Assembly: GCF_004210375.1 (NCBI RefSeq)
Contig: NC_134829.1
Coordinates: forward strand, 30,458,034 to 30,522,033
DNA: 64,000 nucleotides
Source: Tachypleus tridentatus
Taxonomy: Eukaryota; Arthropoda; Merostomata; Xiphosura; Limulidae
Direction of reading: 5' to 3'
This document shows positions 1 through 11,300 of this stretch, in pieces. The position numbers and the translations under genes are program-made. The stretch's first letter is position 1, and every line of letters starts with the position of its first letter. Under the pieces are notes generated by a model. It ran no database searches and was not told the DNA's origin. It saw only the letters and a list, made by a program, of their open reading frames with translations.

Positions 1-317
1 TAGTATATCAAGATTTTGTATGTATTTTCGATGAGTAAGTACACTAATTCACATTGGCACTTCTCCCTTAATGCAAACACATCAATGTTTGGTTGCAAAC
101 AATACCTATCAACGACAATAACAATACTGTGACAAACAGCAATAACTATACCTTCCAATAACTATCTTGTAACTCTCTTTCTCTCTTAATAAAGGTATTT
201 ATTTACAGAGTAGGTTACAAGAGTACAACCTTATGTGATCATAAATTTGCATACTCTTCTGCTACATTAATAGTATCTGTATGTCACCGCTAGGGAAGAT
301 GGTGTTGCCTTCATCAA

Positions 318-461
318 TTTTTTTTTTTTTTTTTTTAATTTCGCGCAAAGCTATTCAAGGGCTATCTGTGCTAGCCGTCCCTAATTTAACAGTGTAAGAC
401 TAAAGGGAAGGCAACCAGTCATCACCACCCACTGCCAACTCTTGGGCTACTCTATTACCAG
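318..461 (-). repeat. tRNA-derived SINE (family A), 3' part only
   Basis: A T-run is followed by the family A tail (TTTCGCGCAAAGCTATTC) and the body up to the TACCA motif. In minus orientation this is the 3' half of the element with its A-rich tail. The tRNA-like head is missing, as in a 5'-truncated insertion. Confidence 0.85.
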
Positions 462-779
462 GACCTTTTCGTTAATAATATTGTTGGTTTTATGTTACAC
501 TGATCATAAACATTCATAAATGTTGTTTGTGGATATTTCACAGATTTCTGAAAAAAAAAAGACCAGTATTTTGACTTAGCAAAGCAATAACATTTAGAAA
601 TATATCTCAAGATACATTAAAATGTGATTATACCTTCACCGTTTAACAGAACTACGTATTTACCAGTATTCTTTGTTTTATTTCTTAAATGATAAGTGCA
701 TTTCGTTACATTGTTTTTCTTTCTAACTACGTCATTATATAAATCAAAGACAGTCTTATAATTAGAAGAAAGAGTTGTT

Positions 780-1015
780 GTTGTTTTTGAATTTCGCACA
801 AAGCTACTCGAGGGCTATCTGTGCTGGCCGTCCCTAATTTAGCAGTGTAAGACTAGAGGAAAGACAGCTAGTCATCACCACCCACCGCCAATTCTTGGGC
901 TACTCTTTTACCAACGAATAGTGGGATTGACCGTCACATTATAACGCCCTCAAGGCTGAAAGGGGCGAGCATGTTTGGTGTGACGGGTATTCGAACATGC
1001 GACCCTGCCGGGCAG
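780..1015 (-). repeat. tRNA-derived SINE (family A)
   Basis: Body and tail are nearly complete: GAATTTCGCACAAAGC, the GACCGTCACATTATAACG motif and GGCGAGCATGTTTGG are all present. The tRNA-like head carries a deletion, jumping from the B-box side (GTATTCGAACATGCGACCCT) straight to the 5' end (GCCGGGC) and losing the anticodon arm. Confidence 0.9.
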
Positions 1016-1754
1016 AGTCTTCATCAAACACACACTCGTTTACACAAAATACAAATAATTGTGTAGAAGGTGATTTAGCGTTTTAATGTAACTAAAAATT
1101 CATAGATAAGCTAAACTATAGAAGGAAATAATAAATGAACGATAAACACAATTATAACCATAGAAAAAGGTTAATTTAACAGCTTGGATCTGACATCTAG
1201 ATACTAGAAGTTCAGTTGGATAACAAAATCATTGCTAAAATTGGTTAACATGAAGTATGTAAAAAGAAAGATATCTGTCTACGTTAATGATGTTTTGGTG
1301 TTTTAACAAGCTTTCGAGTCAAATGATTCACTGCCATAATCGTCAGACTAAATAGGCTTAGAGATAATTGACAATATTGTTTGATGTGAACACAATTTTC
1401 ACATGAGAACACACTGGAAGGAATAACTGAATTTTAATTAATTAAGGCACATGATTAGAGATGCTTGACTATCAGAACCGGCAACCTGGTACCATCGGTA
1501 CTATTGCAAATTATTATGCTTCATATATTTTGTATTTAATATTAAATGTCTTCTGTACTCGTGTAGGGCAGAGGTTTAAAAGCTTTAAATTTATTGTTGT
1601 TGTTTGTCCATTTTCAATTCATCATTTTTCACTATTGATTTTCTTTTAGTCTTAATTTAGAGCAAATTCATTATCACAAGCAAACACAGAAGGTATGAGG
1701 CTTGTCAAAAGTCTGCTGAATCCTGTCACAGAATGTATTCATCCTTTCCATCGG

Positions 1755-2021
1755 GGCCCGGCATGGCCAAGTGTGTTAAGGCGTTCGACTCGTCATCCGA
1801 GGGTCGCGGGTTCGAATCTCGGTCACACCAAACATGCTCGCCCTTTCAGTCGTGGGGGCGTTATAAGTGACGGTCAATCCAACTATTCGTTGGTAAAACA
1901 GTAGCCCAAGAGTTGGCGGTGATGACTAGCTTCCTTCCCTCTAGTCTTACACTGCTAAATTAGGGACGGCTGGCACAAATAGCCCTCGAGTTGCATTGTA
2001 TGAAATTCAAAACAAACAAAC
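1755..2021 (+). repeat. tRNA-derived SINE (family A), full length
   Basis: Starts GGCCCGGCATGGCCAAG, a tRNA-like A-box region. An anticodon-loop-like CTCGTCA and the B-box GGGTTCGAATC follow, then the family body and an AAACAAACAAAC tail. Imperfect flanking direct repeats CCTTTCcATCG (1743-1753) and CCTTTCaATCG (2021-2031) look like an 11-bp target-site duplication and support retrotransposition. Confidence 0.93.
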
Positions 2022-2940
2022 CTTTCAATCGTGGGACTATCATAATGTAACTGTCAATCTTATTGTTGGTTGTTAAAGAGTAACCTGTTTGTTTAATTAA
2101 TTTTGTAATAATATCTCCATCTTTTATACATGGAATTAAAGGGTTTTAATAAATTGTGTATACATTTTAAATGTATTTATATATATATACATATATATAT
2201 TAATTATTTTGTATGTAGACATATATATCATGAGTATATGTTTGATGCACCATCACTCACTCCATGCACTTGTGGGCGCATGAGGTAGGAATGATGGGAA
2301 ATTTTACTTTTTTTATGTAGTTTTAAATTAATGTTATGTTTCTTTATGTATATATTTTAAGGACTTGATTTTTACTTAATTTAAATTTTCTTGTGTCTAA
2401 TATGTATTTCAGATCCTTTGTCGTAATCAGACAGTTCCAAATCTGTGCTAATAAAAGTTTTGTAAAACATATAATAAATATATACATTTTTATAACTGCA
2501 CATTCTGTCTATAGTTACATTTTGGGGAAGATTTGGTTAGTTACTAAGATATTTAATGATACTCCACAATTGTTATTTTGAGCTTATTTTCTGTTATCTA
2601 ACAAATTTTCCAGAGTTAGTTCAGCTTCACAGGGTTATACCACACAATCAGCAATGCAGAAAATGGCTACAGGTGGTCTGAACATATCGTTCTCATAAGT
2701 GCGGTAACTTTCAGTAAAAAATTCTTTTCTACACATGAATAAAAATCGTTGGTTAGTTTCTAACAAGTGTTTGTAAGAAATATATTAAGAAAGTAACTGA
2801 CTTTGATAGACATCCACACGAAGATCTTAATTGTTACTCACTGATTAAGAAGGCCGGGCAAGATTTGGTAAATTTAGGGCGCCTACTCGTAGTCTGTGAG
2901 CTGAAAACCATGTTTCCGACCATAGTCACCATTACACCTG

Positions 2941-3063
2941 TGAATACATTATAATGTGATGGGCAATCTCATTATTCGCTGGTAAAAGAGCAACCCAAGG
3001 ATCCTTGTTAACTAGTTGTCTTCTCTCTAGTCTGTCACTGCTAAATTAGGGATCGCTAGAGGA
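2941..3063 (+). repeat. SINE family A fragment (body and 3' half)
   Basis: Degenerate copy of the family A body: TATAATGTGATGGGCAATC, ATTATTCGCTGGTAAAAG, TCTAGTCTGTCACTGC and AAATTAGGGATCGCTAG. The tRNA head is absent. It runs straight into a different tRNA-headed repeat at about 3068, so one of them inserted at the edge of the other. Confidence 0.75.
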
Positions 3064-3067
3064 GTAA

Positions 3068-3250
3068 CGTCCCCGCTAGTCCAGCGGTATGTCTCCGGAT
3101 TTACAACGCTAAAATCAGGGGTTCGATTCCCCTCGGTGGGCTGAGAATTTGTCCTCCAAGTTGGGGTTGTGCGGTAAGCTAACAACCTACTCATTTCAAA
3201 ACCAGCCTGTTCAAGGAACCGCAGCATATGCGGCCCTATGTTCCTTAAAG
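3068..3250 (+). repeat. tRNA-headed SINE of a second family (family B-like)
   Basis: The first 75 bases resemble a tRNA, with an A-box-like TAGTCCAGCGGTA and a B-box GGGGTTCGATTCCCCT followed by CGGTGGGC. The anticodon arm does not pair well, so a functional tRNA gene is unlikely. The element appears to continue to a block reading GCGGCCCTATGTTCCT at 3230-3245, which recurs at about 37,776 and probably marks the 3' region. Confidence 0.65.
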
Positions 3251-3708
3251 AATTTAGTATTATTATTATATATTATAGCAGTAAGCTCTCGTGCAGCTTT
3301 GCAGGAAATTCTGAAGAAACGAAAACACTGATTATTTCTCGCCTTGTATCACTTTTGACTTATTGTAAAATAGGAGTAGAATTGATATTAATATTTCCGA
3401 ACATGTAGATCAAATGACTACGTGGGAGACTCCTAATATTCAGACATATACAACTCTAATTTAGAAAAGCTTATAAGGGGAAGGACATTCATTTTGCAAC
3501 TCCAGTCAACAAATATACAGATACTCTTAACCAAACAGTGGGGTTGATTTTCATAGTTATGCCAATCAACATAAGTGTAATATTGTTACTCAAATAATGA
3601 ACATTTTAGTCCACAACCCCATGTATTAACCACAAAGTTGAAGACACTATAAAATTTCTTAGTTTAATTAAAAAGGTAACTTGAAACCATTTTAAAATTT
3701 ATTTGTTA

Positions 3709-3930
3709 AACTTCGCGCAAAACTATTCGAGGTCTATCTATACCAGTCGTTCCTAATTTAGAAATGTCAGACTAGAGAAAGATAGCTAGTTAACACCCCT
3801 ACCACCAATTCACGGGATTTTCCTTACCAACCAAAAGTAGGATTGACTGTTACATAAAGACGGCACCACAATTGAAAGGGCAAGATGATTTGAGTTCCCG
3901 AACTTCAGATTGCGAATCGAACGTCGTACA
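3709..3930 (-). repeat. SINE family A, degenerate full-length copy
   Basis: Tail (CTTCGCGCAAAACTATTCG), body (TAGGATTGACTGTTACAT) and tRNA-like head (CAGATTGCGAATCG) are recognisable on the minus strand. About a fifth of positions differ from other copies, so this is among the older insertions. Confidence 0.78.
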
Positions 3931-4600
3931 ATGTTGGAAGTTTTGAAAAAAAAAAAAAAAAGTAATTTGGGTAGCTTCGTTTTAATATTCTTTCCAACCA
4001 ATATTACAAAATGAATTCATGTTTAACATCAGATCCTTTTTTACCTTACATAATTTCCAGGTTTCACGAATCATTTTTTACTGAGAAACTTCTTAGTACA
4101 AGCCTCCACCCTTAGAACATTCCATTTCATTCCTGAAGTCACCAGCCAGTGTGTATTTACCGTGGTCCCTGTTTAGGAATTCCTTCTCTTATTTACTGGA
4201 TGGTCGTCTTGATTTGAAGAATCAAGTCTTTCATTATACCTATCAGAGATCAATTCTTGCTAAACATCATAATGTAACAACAACGTGAGCCAAAAAGATA
4301 AGACAATAGATCTTTGGAACTGAATAAATTAAGAATGTTTGATTCGGTTCTAATCGAAGCACATTACAATATAAAACTTGTATTACGTATTCGTTCCAAG
4401 ACAGAAAACTGTCGAAATTTTCCCACATTTTTTTTTTTTCCTTCACAGGCCCACATGACTTTTATTATTTCCTGAGACTTCGTGGTATCAAGTCGATAAA
4501 GTACACAACATATTTGTCCAAGTCATATTTTACCAATCTAATAAAATTATGAACAAAATATTCATGCCAGATTCGCGATGTAGATAACAATATAAAATTT

Positions 4601-4717
4601 GAATTTTTAAGTTATAACTTTTTGGAAAAATATACAAAAAAGATGTAACCTAAAAACATGAATTTTTAAGTTATAACTTTTTGGAAAAATATACAAAAAA
4701 GATGTAACCTAAAAACA
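4601..4717. repeat. Perfect 59-bp tandem duplication
   Basis: Two adjacent units with period 59 start GAATTTTTAAGTTATAAC at 4601 and at 4660. I see no differences between them apart from the base at the junction. Such identity implies a recent duplication or an assembly duplication. No ORF or known motif is involved. Confidence 0.9.
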
Positions 4718-5442
4718 CACTAACCAATGTCAGTTTTACCAGAATAAAGGTCGTTCTGTTTTTTTTTTAACGTTTTAGCCCGAAACCAACGTTCAACACA
4801 TATCAGTTCAATTGATATTGTTGTTACGCACAAGGCTATGCAATGGACTGAGTGAATTTTTAGCATAATAAGCCTTGACACTTATCGCTGAGCTACCGTT
4901 ATGTTCTTCTCAGGTAAAACTTATTTTTTCCATGAGTGACAAGCTAGGTTCCACAGAATAACAGTAGAATCAGCCAGGAAACTTAGTGCAAAGTAATTCC
5001 AAATTCCATGAACGTCGCTTTGCAAAGAATCTAGACAAAATGTAGAATTGAAATAAAACAATTACTTACTCAAAAGCTCAAACAAATGAGTATTTGTTAA
5101 ACAGAAGACATCACCTTTACTGCAGAGAATTTGACAAGTTTCTATTCCAGACTAGAAAAACAAAGTATTCTGTATACGAAACAGCAACGCAGTATTCACC
5201 CAAGTTATTTGTGATATCCACGTGACTGTCGATCATTCCAACTGAAACATGAGACAGTGCAAAAGATGACTGTATACTTTCATACACAGTACGTGTAGAA
5301 AACTTTTCCATGGGATGAGAGATACAACACATTGGAAAAATAACAAAGAATCATAGGTAGTTGGAGCAATAGGAACTTTACGATTTTTTATGTTAAAACT
5401 TCATATACCCGAGTAAAGGAAACGTGTTTTAAATTCATATTA
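4718..5442. other. Intergenic stretch, no gene recognised
   Basis: AT-rich sequence with short homopolymers. A weak resemblance to a SINE tail lies near 4,826-4,910 (ACGCACAAGGCTATGCA), too degraded to assign. No ORF with recognisable protein similarity on either strand. Confidence 0.5.
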
Positions 5443-5597
5443 CAGTGGAACCCCTCTAAGCGGCCACCTCTTGAAAGCAGTCATTCAATCAGTCCCTTTT
5501 TTTGTTTATACAATCTCTAATTATGTACATTGGAACCCCTCTAATCAGGCCACTTTATCTCAGTCCCGATGGTGTCTGCTTTAGAGGGGTTCCACTG
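5443..5597. mobile_element. 155-bp TIR element (MITE, Tc1/mariner-pogo type)
   Basis: Begins CAGTGGAACCCCTCTAA and ends with the reverse complement (TTAGAGGGGTTCCACTG). Both sides are flanked by TA, the target duplication of Tc1/mariner/pogo transposases. A second copy of the TIR motif (TTGGAACCCCTCTAATC) lies inside at about 5530. There is no coding capacity, so it must have been mobilised in trans. Confidence 0.85.
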
Positions 5598-5599
5598 TA

Positions 5600-6486
5600 T
5601 AACGCTAGAAGTAGTAAACACATGGTATACCTGCACACCACACATTGGTTTAGATGTACAATTTAGTATCTTAGTTTAAAATTTATAGTACTAAAAATAT
5701 TTTATTGTTTCACTGTACAGACTGATTATTTACAGCAACTACAGTGTAAACTTGTATCAAATCAATTATGTTATATTTTATTACAACAAAATCGATGATG
5801 CCTTGAAACATGAAAAAAATGTGTCCAAAAACTTATTACACATTTAATCTATATAAGCTCATGAAACACGTAAACTTCATATCAAATGACTGTTGTAAAC
5901 TATATGAACTGGGTTATAATGATTGTCAATTTGGTTAGGACTTCTATAATATGATACAAAGGCAGAGTTGGGTAAATAATATTTACAATTTATGATACCT
6001 AGAAATACAATAAAAGAAAACCATTGTATTATCTCTGCCTTCTAATAATGACAAAAACCTGAAACATAGACAGTAATAACCTTTATTGTATTTTCTCAGT
6101 ACATTGATTTTAATGCATAAAATAATTACAAAGTCTCACATTGTGATGATTCTAGAAATATACTGGATTCATAAAATTTGGCAAAAAACAAGGAATATTG
6201 ACAATATCCTCACAGGCATTGTGGAAAAAAGCTTCGTGAGTTTATGTACACATAAATTAAAATGTTTAAACATTTATAAATCTTCATGTATTTACATGAC
6301 TGAGTTAGTCAAAACTTTTCGTTTTATAACAGTTGATTACAATTTGTAAATATGTATATGGAGTATATACGCAAGTTTGTCTTTCAAATGTATTTCTATT
6401 CCCTACTGAAAGAGGAATAACTGAATTTAGAAACACTGTTTGAATTGTTAGTGCTGTTATTTTTTATTTATAATAAAATGTACAGC

Positions 6487-6527
<41 letters not shown>

Positions 6528-6837
6528 GTATACTTTTATGTATATACAACATATGTACACAACTTACAAATATGAATATTCATGAAATAGTTGTTTACTA
6601 TTTTTGACCATAAAATTAATAAATGCCTTCAATATTTTGAATGGGTACCTAATGAATGCCATATACTTAAAGATTTGATATTTATTGTTATATAAACTTT
6701 TCATTTAGTTTTGGATTATTTTAATTCTGAGCCAGTACCATCTAAGTTTGTTTTATGTTATCAAACACCTGCACCCCTTGTAGGATCACTCTATTTGTAC
6801 TGCATCTCACTAACTGACAGTCCAAAAATTTCACATG
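5600..6837. other. Intergenic stretch downstream of the ZCCHC14-like gene
   Basis: AT-rich sequence with no recognised gene or repeat family. A (TA)n run with a TATG continuation lies at about 6,487-6,530. Several minus-strand AATAAA hexamers occur here, so the 3' end of the ZCCHC14-like transcript could fall in this stretch if the site at 6838 is not used. Confidence 0.5.
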
Positions 6838-6843
6838 TTTATT
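6838..6843 (-). promoter_or_regulatory. Candidate polyadenylation hexamer for the ZCCHC14-like gene
   Basis: AATAAA on the minus strand (TTTATT on plus) is the first canonical hexamer I find downstream of the stop codon at 8314. It would give a 3' UTR of about 1.5 kb. Further hexamers occur at lower coordinates. Confidence 0.3.
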
Positions 6844-8313
6844 ACTAAAAACTGGCTCAGTATGAACCCTTGTTGTTAATACAATGTATAACAATATTAA
6901 TGTTTGAAACACCTTTGGAACACCCGTTAGCCCACTGCAGTTCACTGTTGTCATCTGCTAACAGGTTCCTCAGGTATTGTTTAAGAACTGAAATGACTAG
7001 AATTATTCAGTCTACAAATATCCAAATTCCTTTGAGTCAGCTACTAACCTGTATTGTGTGTCATGATGTGACTGGTTATTCCTAATATGAACCTGATGAT
7101 AGGGTCAAATTTCAATTACAAAATTTAAAAAAAGGGTGAAAATTCCCATGTCTATTTAAAAAAAAAAAAGGCTCCTACAATTTTCTACCTACAACTACAA
7201 ACTTGTCACCATGATATACAGCAGATATCGAAGTGAAATCTCAAGAACATTATGAATGATATGATTTGATTATGATACAAGCAATTCACAACATAACTGC
7301 TGTTATTTGTTTTATAAAATGGAAGTGACAAGCAAAAACTCTTTCCACTTAAAAAAATTAGCAACTTCTCCAGGCACTAGAAGTGGACAGATGTGACTAT
7401 TAAAAAACCTTCAATTTTTCATTTACTTAATCCACAATTCCAACTATAAAACATGAATGTACATTTTAAAATTCAGCAACACATTTAAGTATCAAATCAA
7501 ACATTACAGCTCTTTCAACAACCATATGTTCAAAACCTCTGCTAACAATACAGCAAGTCTGGGAAAAAAGAAACATTATCATTGTATTTTACATGAAACA
7601 AAAACATTCTAATTTACTTAACAATTGCATAGTTGCAACTGATTCACATACTCTTAATAGCTGGCTCAAAATATATGTACATCTATTCTTACTCTTTTCA
7701 TATGTTTATAGCAAAATGTGATTGTTTAGAAAATAACAGCTGCCTTAAAAGTAAGTTTTGCTCAAATTATATACATTTGATGCTACAGCACACCCCAAAT
7801 GGGCACCAGCTCACACTTTTATAAATACCATTAATTTATACATCTCTTAAGAAAGATAAAACTGTTCTTTATAAAGAAACAGTGACCAACAAACAATGAA
7901 AGATATGCTTGACTGTGTTCTGAAGTCATCTTTTAACTTTTATCAACAGCATTACTATTAGTAAAGTTCTCAGAACTACTCTAAAAGCAAACTTTTGAAA
8001 ATATTATCAAAAAGAAGCTTAAAAGTTGAGAAAGCAACCTAAAAGAACAATTGTAGGATGAATGTTTATCTGTCTATTGCTCTTCAAGTACTTCATAAAT
8101 TGCCTGGTTTCTACTTAAACACTTATAATCACAAAAGTTGCATTTTGACAAGCATATGGCTGCTTCACACTCCTTGTCAAAAAAAGTCAACAAAAGCTTT
8201 TTTTTTTGTTAAAAAACCTACTTCACAATTAAATGCATTTAAGCACTACTGTTTTTGACCACTGAATAAGTCCTGAAGTTCAAGTTCATTGATATTCTAA
8301 TCTTCATACATCA

Positions 8314-8369
8314 CTACGCACTTGATTCTGTTGTTTTGGCAGATGGTGTAAAATGAAGTCTGAACTGAC
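8314..8369 (-). CDS. ZCCHC14: ZCCHC14-like exon 12 (C-terminal tail and stop)
   Basis: 56 nt after the acceptor TTGTTACAG. It encodes GQFRLHFTPSAKTTESSA and ends in TAG. This matches the short C-terminal tail of vertebrate ZCCHC14 (FRLKY, Pro, Ala, Glu-Ser), which confirms both the phase and the choice of GTGTGT over the overlapping GTAAGT donor in exon 11. Confidence 0.9.
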
Positions 8370-11300
8370 CTGTAACAATAAATCACATTAATCAGCAATG
8401 CTTTAACAACATATTCTTTATTTTTTAATCATCAAAAAATGTAATCACATGAAATGAGAGTATATCATGTTCGTGTTTAGAGAAGAGATGCTATGCCCAG
8501 ATACTCAGAGTGAAATTATTTTGTGCTTTAAAAAAAAACCAAAAAACTGTAAATATTCAGCCTTGTCCTGCAGACCAACTAAGTGATAGTAAATCTTCAA
8601 ATATATCTTAGATGATAATTTTGGAATTATAATAAGTCATCAATTTAGGTAGTATAAAAAAAATCTCTAAGATCTTCATGATGTTATAAGAAAAACACAT
8701 AGCAGGTTTAAGAAGTCTTGATAGAAATAAAATAGAAACCCTGTAACCCAAGCACATTCAAAAGTTCCATCTTAGTTTATGTCTTCCTCTACATAACTTC
8801 TGTTAATAAAACCAAAATAAGCATTATAAGTAAATATTACAGAATTTGAGCATGTTATTTCCTTTCTGAGATGTACTCTTGGATGAATTATTAAAATTCA
8901 CTACCTACAGTTGGACATGTTTGTATTGAAATACTATAAGTTATTTCAACATCTCAATAAACAAATCTAACCTCTTTTATCTAATGATGCCAAAATGTAT
9001 ACATTATTTGCACACCAACACCATCAAATATACATTTGAATTCTTTAGAGTATAAAAGTTATTTGAACTGGTGAACTTACACACCTGATTTGGTCATCTC
9101 ATCTAGAGTGGCACTTTTACATTCGTTTCCTCTGTGGCCAACAGCACCACAGTTGTAACAAGTCACTGGTTTACTAAGAGCAGGAAGAGGTAATGAGTGA
9201 TTGTGGGGATAGCTAGAACCACTTCCAAGATATCCCAGATAAGGAGTAACAGAGGGTGTTGGAGGTGGTGGTCCTGAAGGGGATGGTAATGGGAAGCCCT
9301 GAGGAGGATATACCATTTCAGGGGATACTGCAGCATTTATACCATTAGGAAGGTGAAAAGGAAAATTATGGTTAGGGGGTGGTACATGCAAGTTTGGTGA
9401 AACAAATCCATTGGCAGGAGAGTTATTATGGGCTGCTACAAAAGGGAATGCTTGGGGAAGAAAATGAGGAAGGAAATATGTATATGGGAGACTAGTGGGA
9501 GGTGGTGGTGGAGTATGGATGGATGCAGGGGTATTGTTAAGACTAGTTGTAACTGTACTACTTGCCACAGTAGATGTACTAACACTAGTTGTTGAGATTA
9601 CTGCTCCATTTGATTGGACGGCAGCACCTGGATTTGGAGGTGGCACCACACATGGGGACAAATGATAGACATTGGGCATAGGGTCAGGCACTTGTTTGGT
9701 GTTAGTTGTGTCCACAGTTTTGGATCCAAACTTCCCACTTCCTACTGTTGTCACAGTAACACTGGAATGGCCAAGATACGTGACAAAACTGCGTGCTGTT
9801 GTAGTAACAGATGCACCTACAGAAGTTATCAAAGGAAACTGATAAAAAGTCAAGCCACCAGAGAATGAGACTGGAGGGTTCACAGTTCGTTCAGGAGTGC
9901 TGTTATGAGATCGATGAGGAGGATTTGAAGGGAGAAATGTCAGATGATTTCTGTTGATTTGACTATTCTCTATGATGATTGTTCCAGCTCCAATGTGTGT
10001 AGGAGTAGCTGCAGCTCTTGTAAACAGTGGCAAAGAGTTGGGCTTTGGAGGATGCACATCAGGAGATGGAAAAAGAAAAGGAACAGTCATTCCATAGTTT
10101 GTAACATTTTTGAGACTATCCCCCCCTTCACGTCCATTTAAGTAACAGTCATCCTTTTCTGCAAGCTTCTTGTTATGCTTGGAATGAAATCCACCTTGCT
10201 GTGCTCTATTGTATGGACTGTTAGATGTTCTAGAAACACCTTCTATATTTCTTGCATTGTCTGATTTTTGGACTGGGTGTCCTATACAAAAGTACAGTAA
10301 TGCCACAGTAAGATATTTCTCTTTAAACTTTAATTTATTTTTATCCATCTTTGAAATAACTATTGGAATAAAAAAAACATTGAAATATTTCTAAAATATT
10401 AATAAGAGAGAACTAAATGAAAGGCACAGCATACACAAATATAAAGAATTATGATATGATGATAAACAAGCCTACATTAGGTAACAATAACAAAATCACT
10501 AACATTTAAAAACTTGGTTGATAATACAGATTGTTCCCCAGTAGAACTTCGTGTTATTTGGTGTGCATGATAGTTTAATGCAATTTTGTAAGTACCCAAA
10601 CCTTGCTACTCTGTAACTTCAGGAGTTTAAAAACTATAATTTTTTAAGCTAAGTTTAGCACAGGGTTTGTCTTTAAACCTCACTGTGGCAAGTTATGAAA
10701 TGAAAACAAACCAGTTTGTAGAGCAAACAAAATATATACCATCTAAGGATGATACAAATTGGGATTTTCATCCTGAATACGTCTCATATGTATGGAAGTA
10801 ACAATGAGTAAGAATACTAAACTGCTTCTAACACAATTTTTGAACCTTTTAAATCTTAATTGCAGCTATGGTTTTTATATATATATATATATAAAAGGAT
10901 AAAAGATAATTTATATTGAAAATTGCATTAGTATGAATAAATATTCTTTGATCTAACACTATTCTAAGATTAAATGTCAAATTAAGATTCAGTTCCATTC
11001 ACTGGGATTCAAATATAAAAGTCCCTAAGCCTGAGCTACTGAAGAGAACAAATATGACCAGTCCATCAATATGAGTGTAACAATACAAGTAACAACAATA
11101 AAACTGCTTGCAACATGATCTTCGAAGCCTTTAAATTGTAAACATAGCTACAGTACAAAAAAAAAGGGCTTTGTCTGGCTTTTTTAACTGAATAATAAGA
11201 TTGATCATTACTTTAATTATGTAACCACAACTCAAAGGATGAAACTTTTCCAGCAATAAACTGGCTAGAACCTTCAATCTGAAGTAAAACATTAACTATT

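Noticed and set aside
1755-1830. Possible tRNA-Thr gene (CGT-like anticodon)
   Set aside because: It is the head of family A SINEs present in many copies, followed by the SINE body. The acceptor stem is not closed by a matching 3' strand.
3068-3142. Possible tRNA gene
   Set aside because: A- and B-box-like motifs are present, but the anticodon arm does not pair and the sequence belongs to a repeated SINE head.
6487-6530. (TA)n run, and similar runs at 10,880 and 63,127
   Set aside because: Simple microsatellites; no further significance seen.
9614-10141. Plus-strand ORFs of 65-84 codons over exon 11
   Set aside because: Shadows of the long minus-strand coding exon; no domain and the wrong strand for the spliced gene.
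9077-10348. ATG at 10,348 as a gene start giving a 423-residue protein
   Set aside because: A strong acceptor (TTTTGTATAG) lies inside at 10,282, in phase with exon 10. The stop at 9,077 lies in the next intron, and the conserved tail is found at 8,314-8,369.
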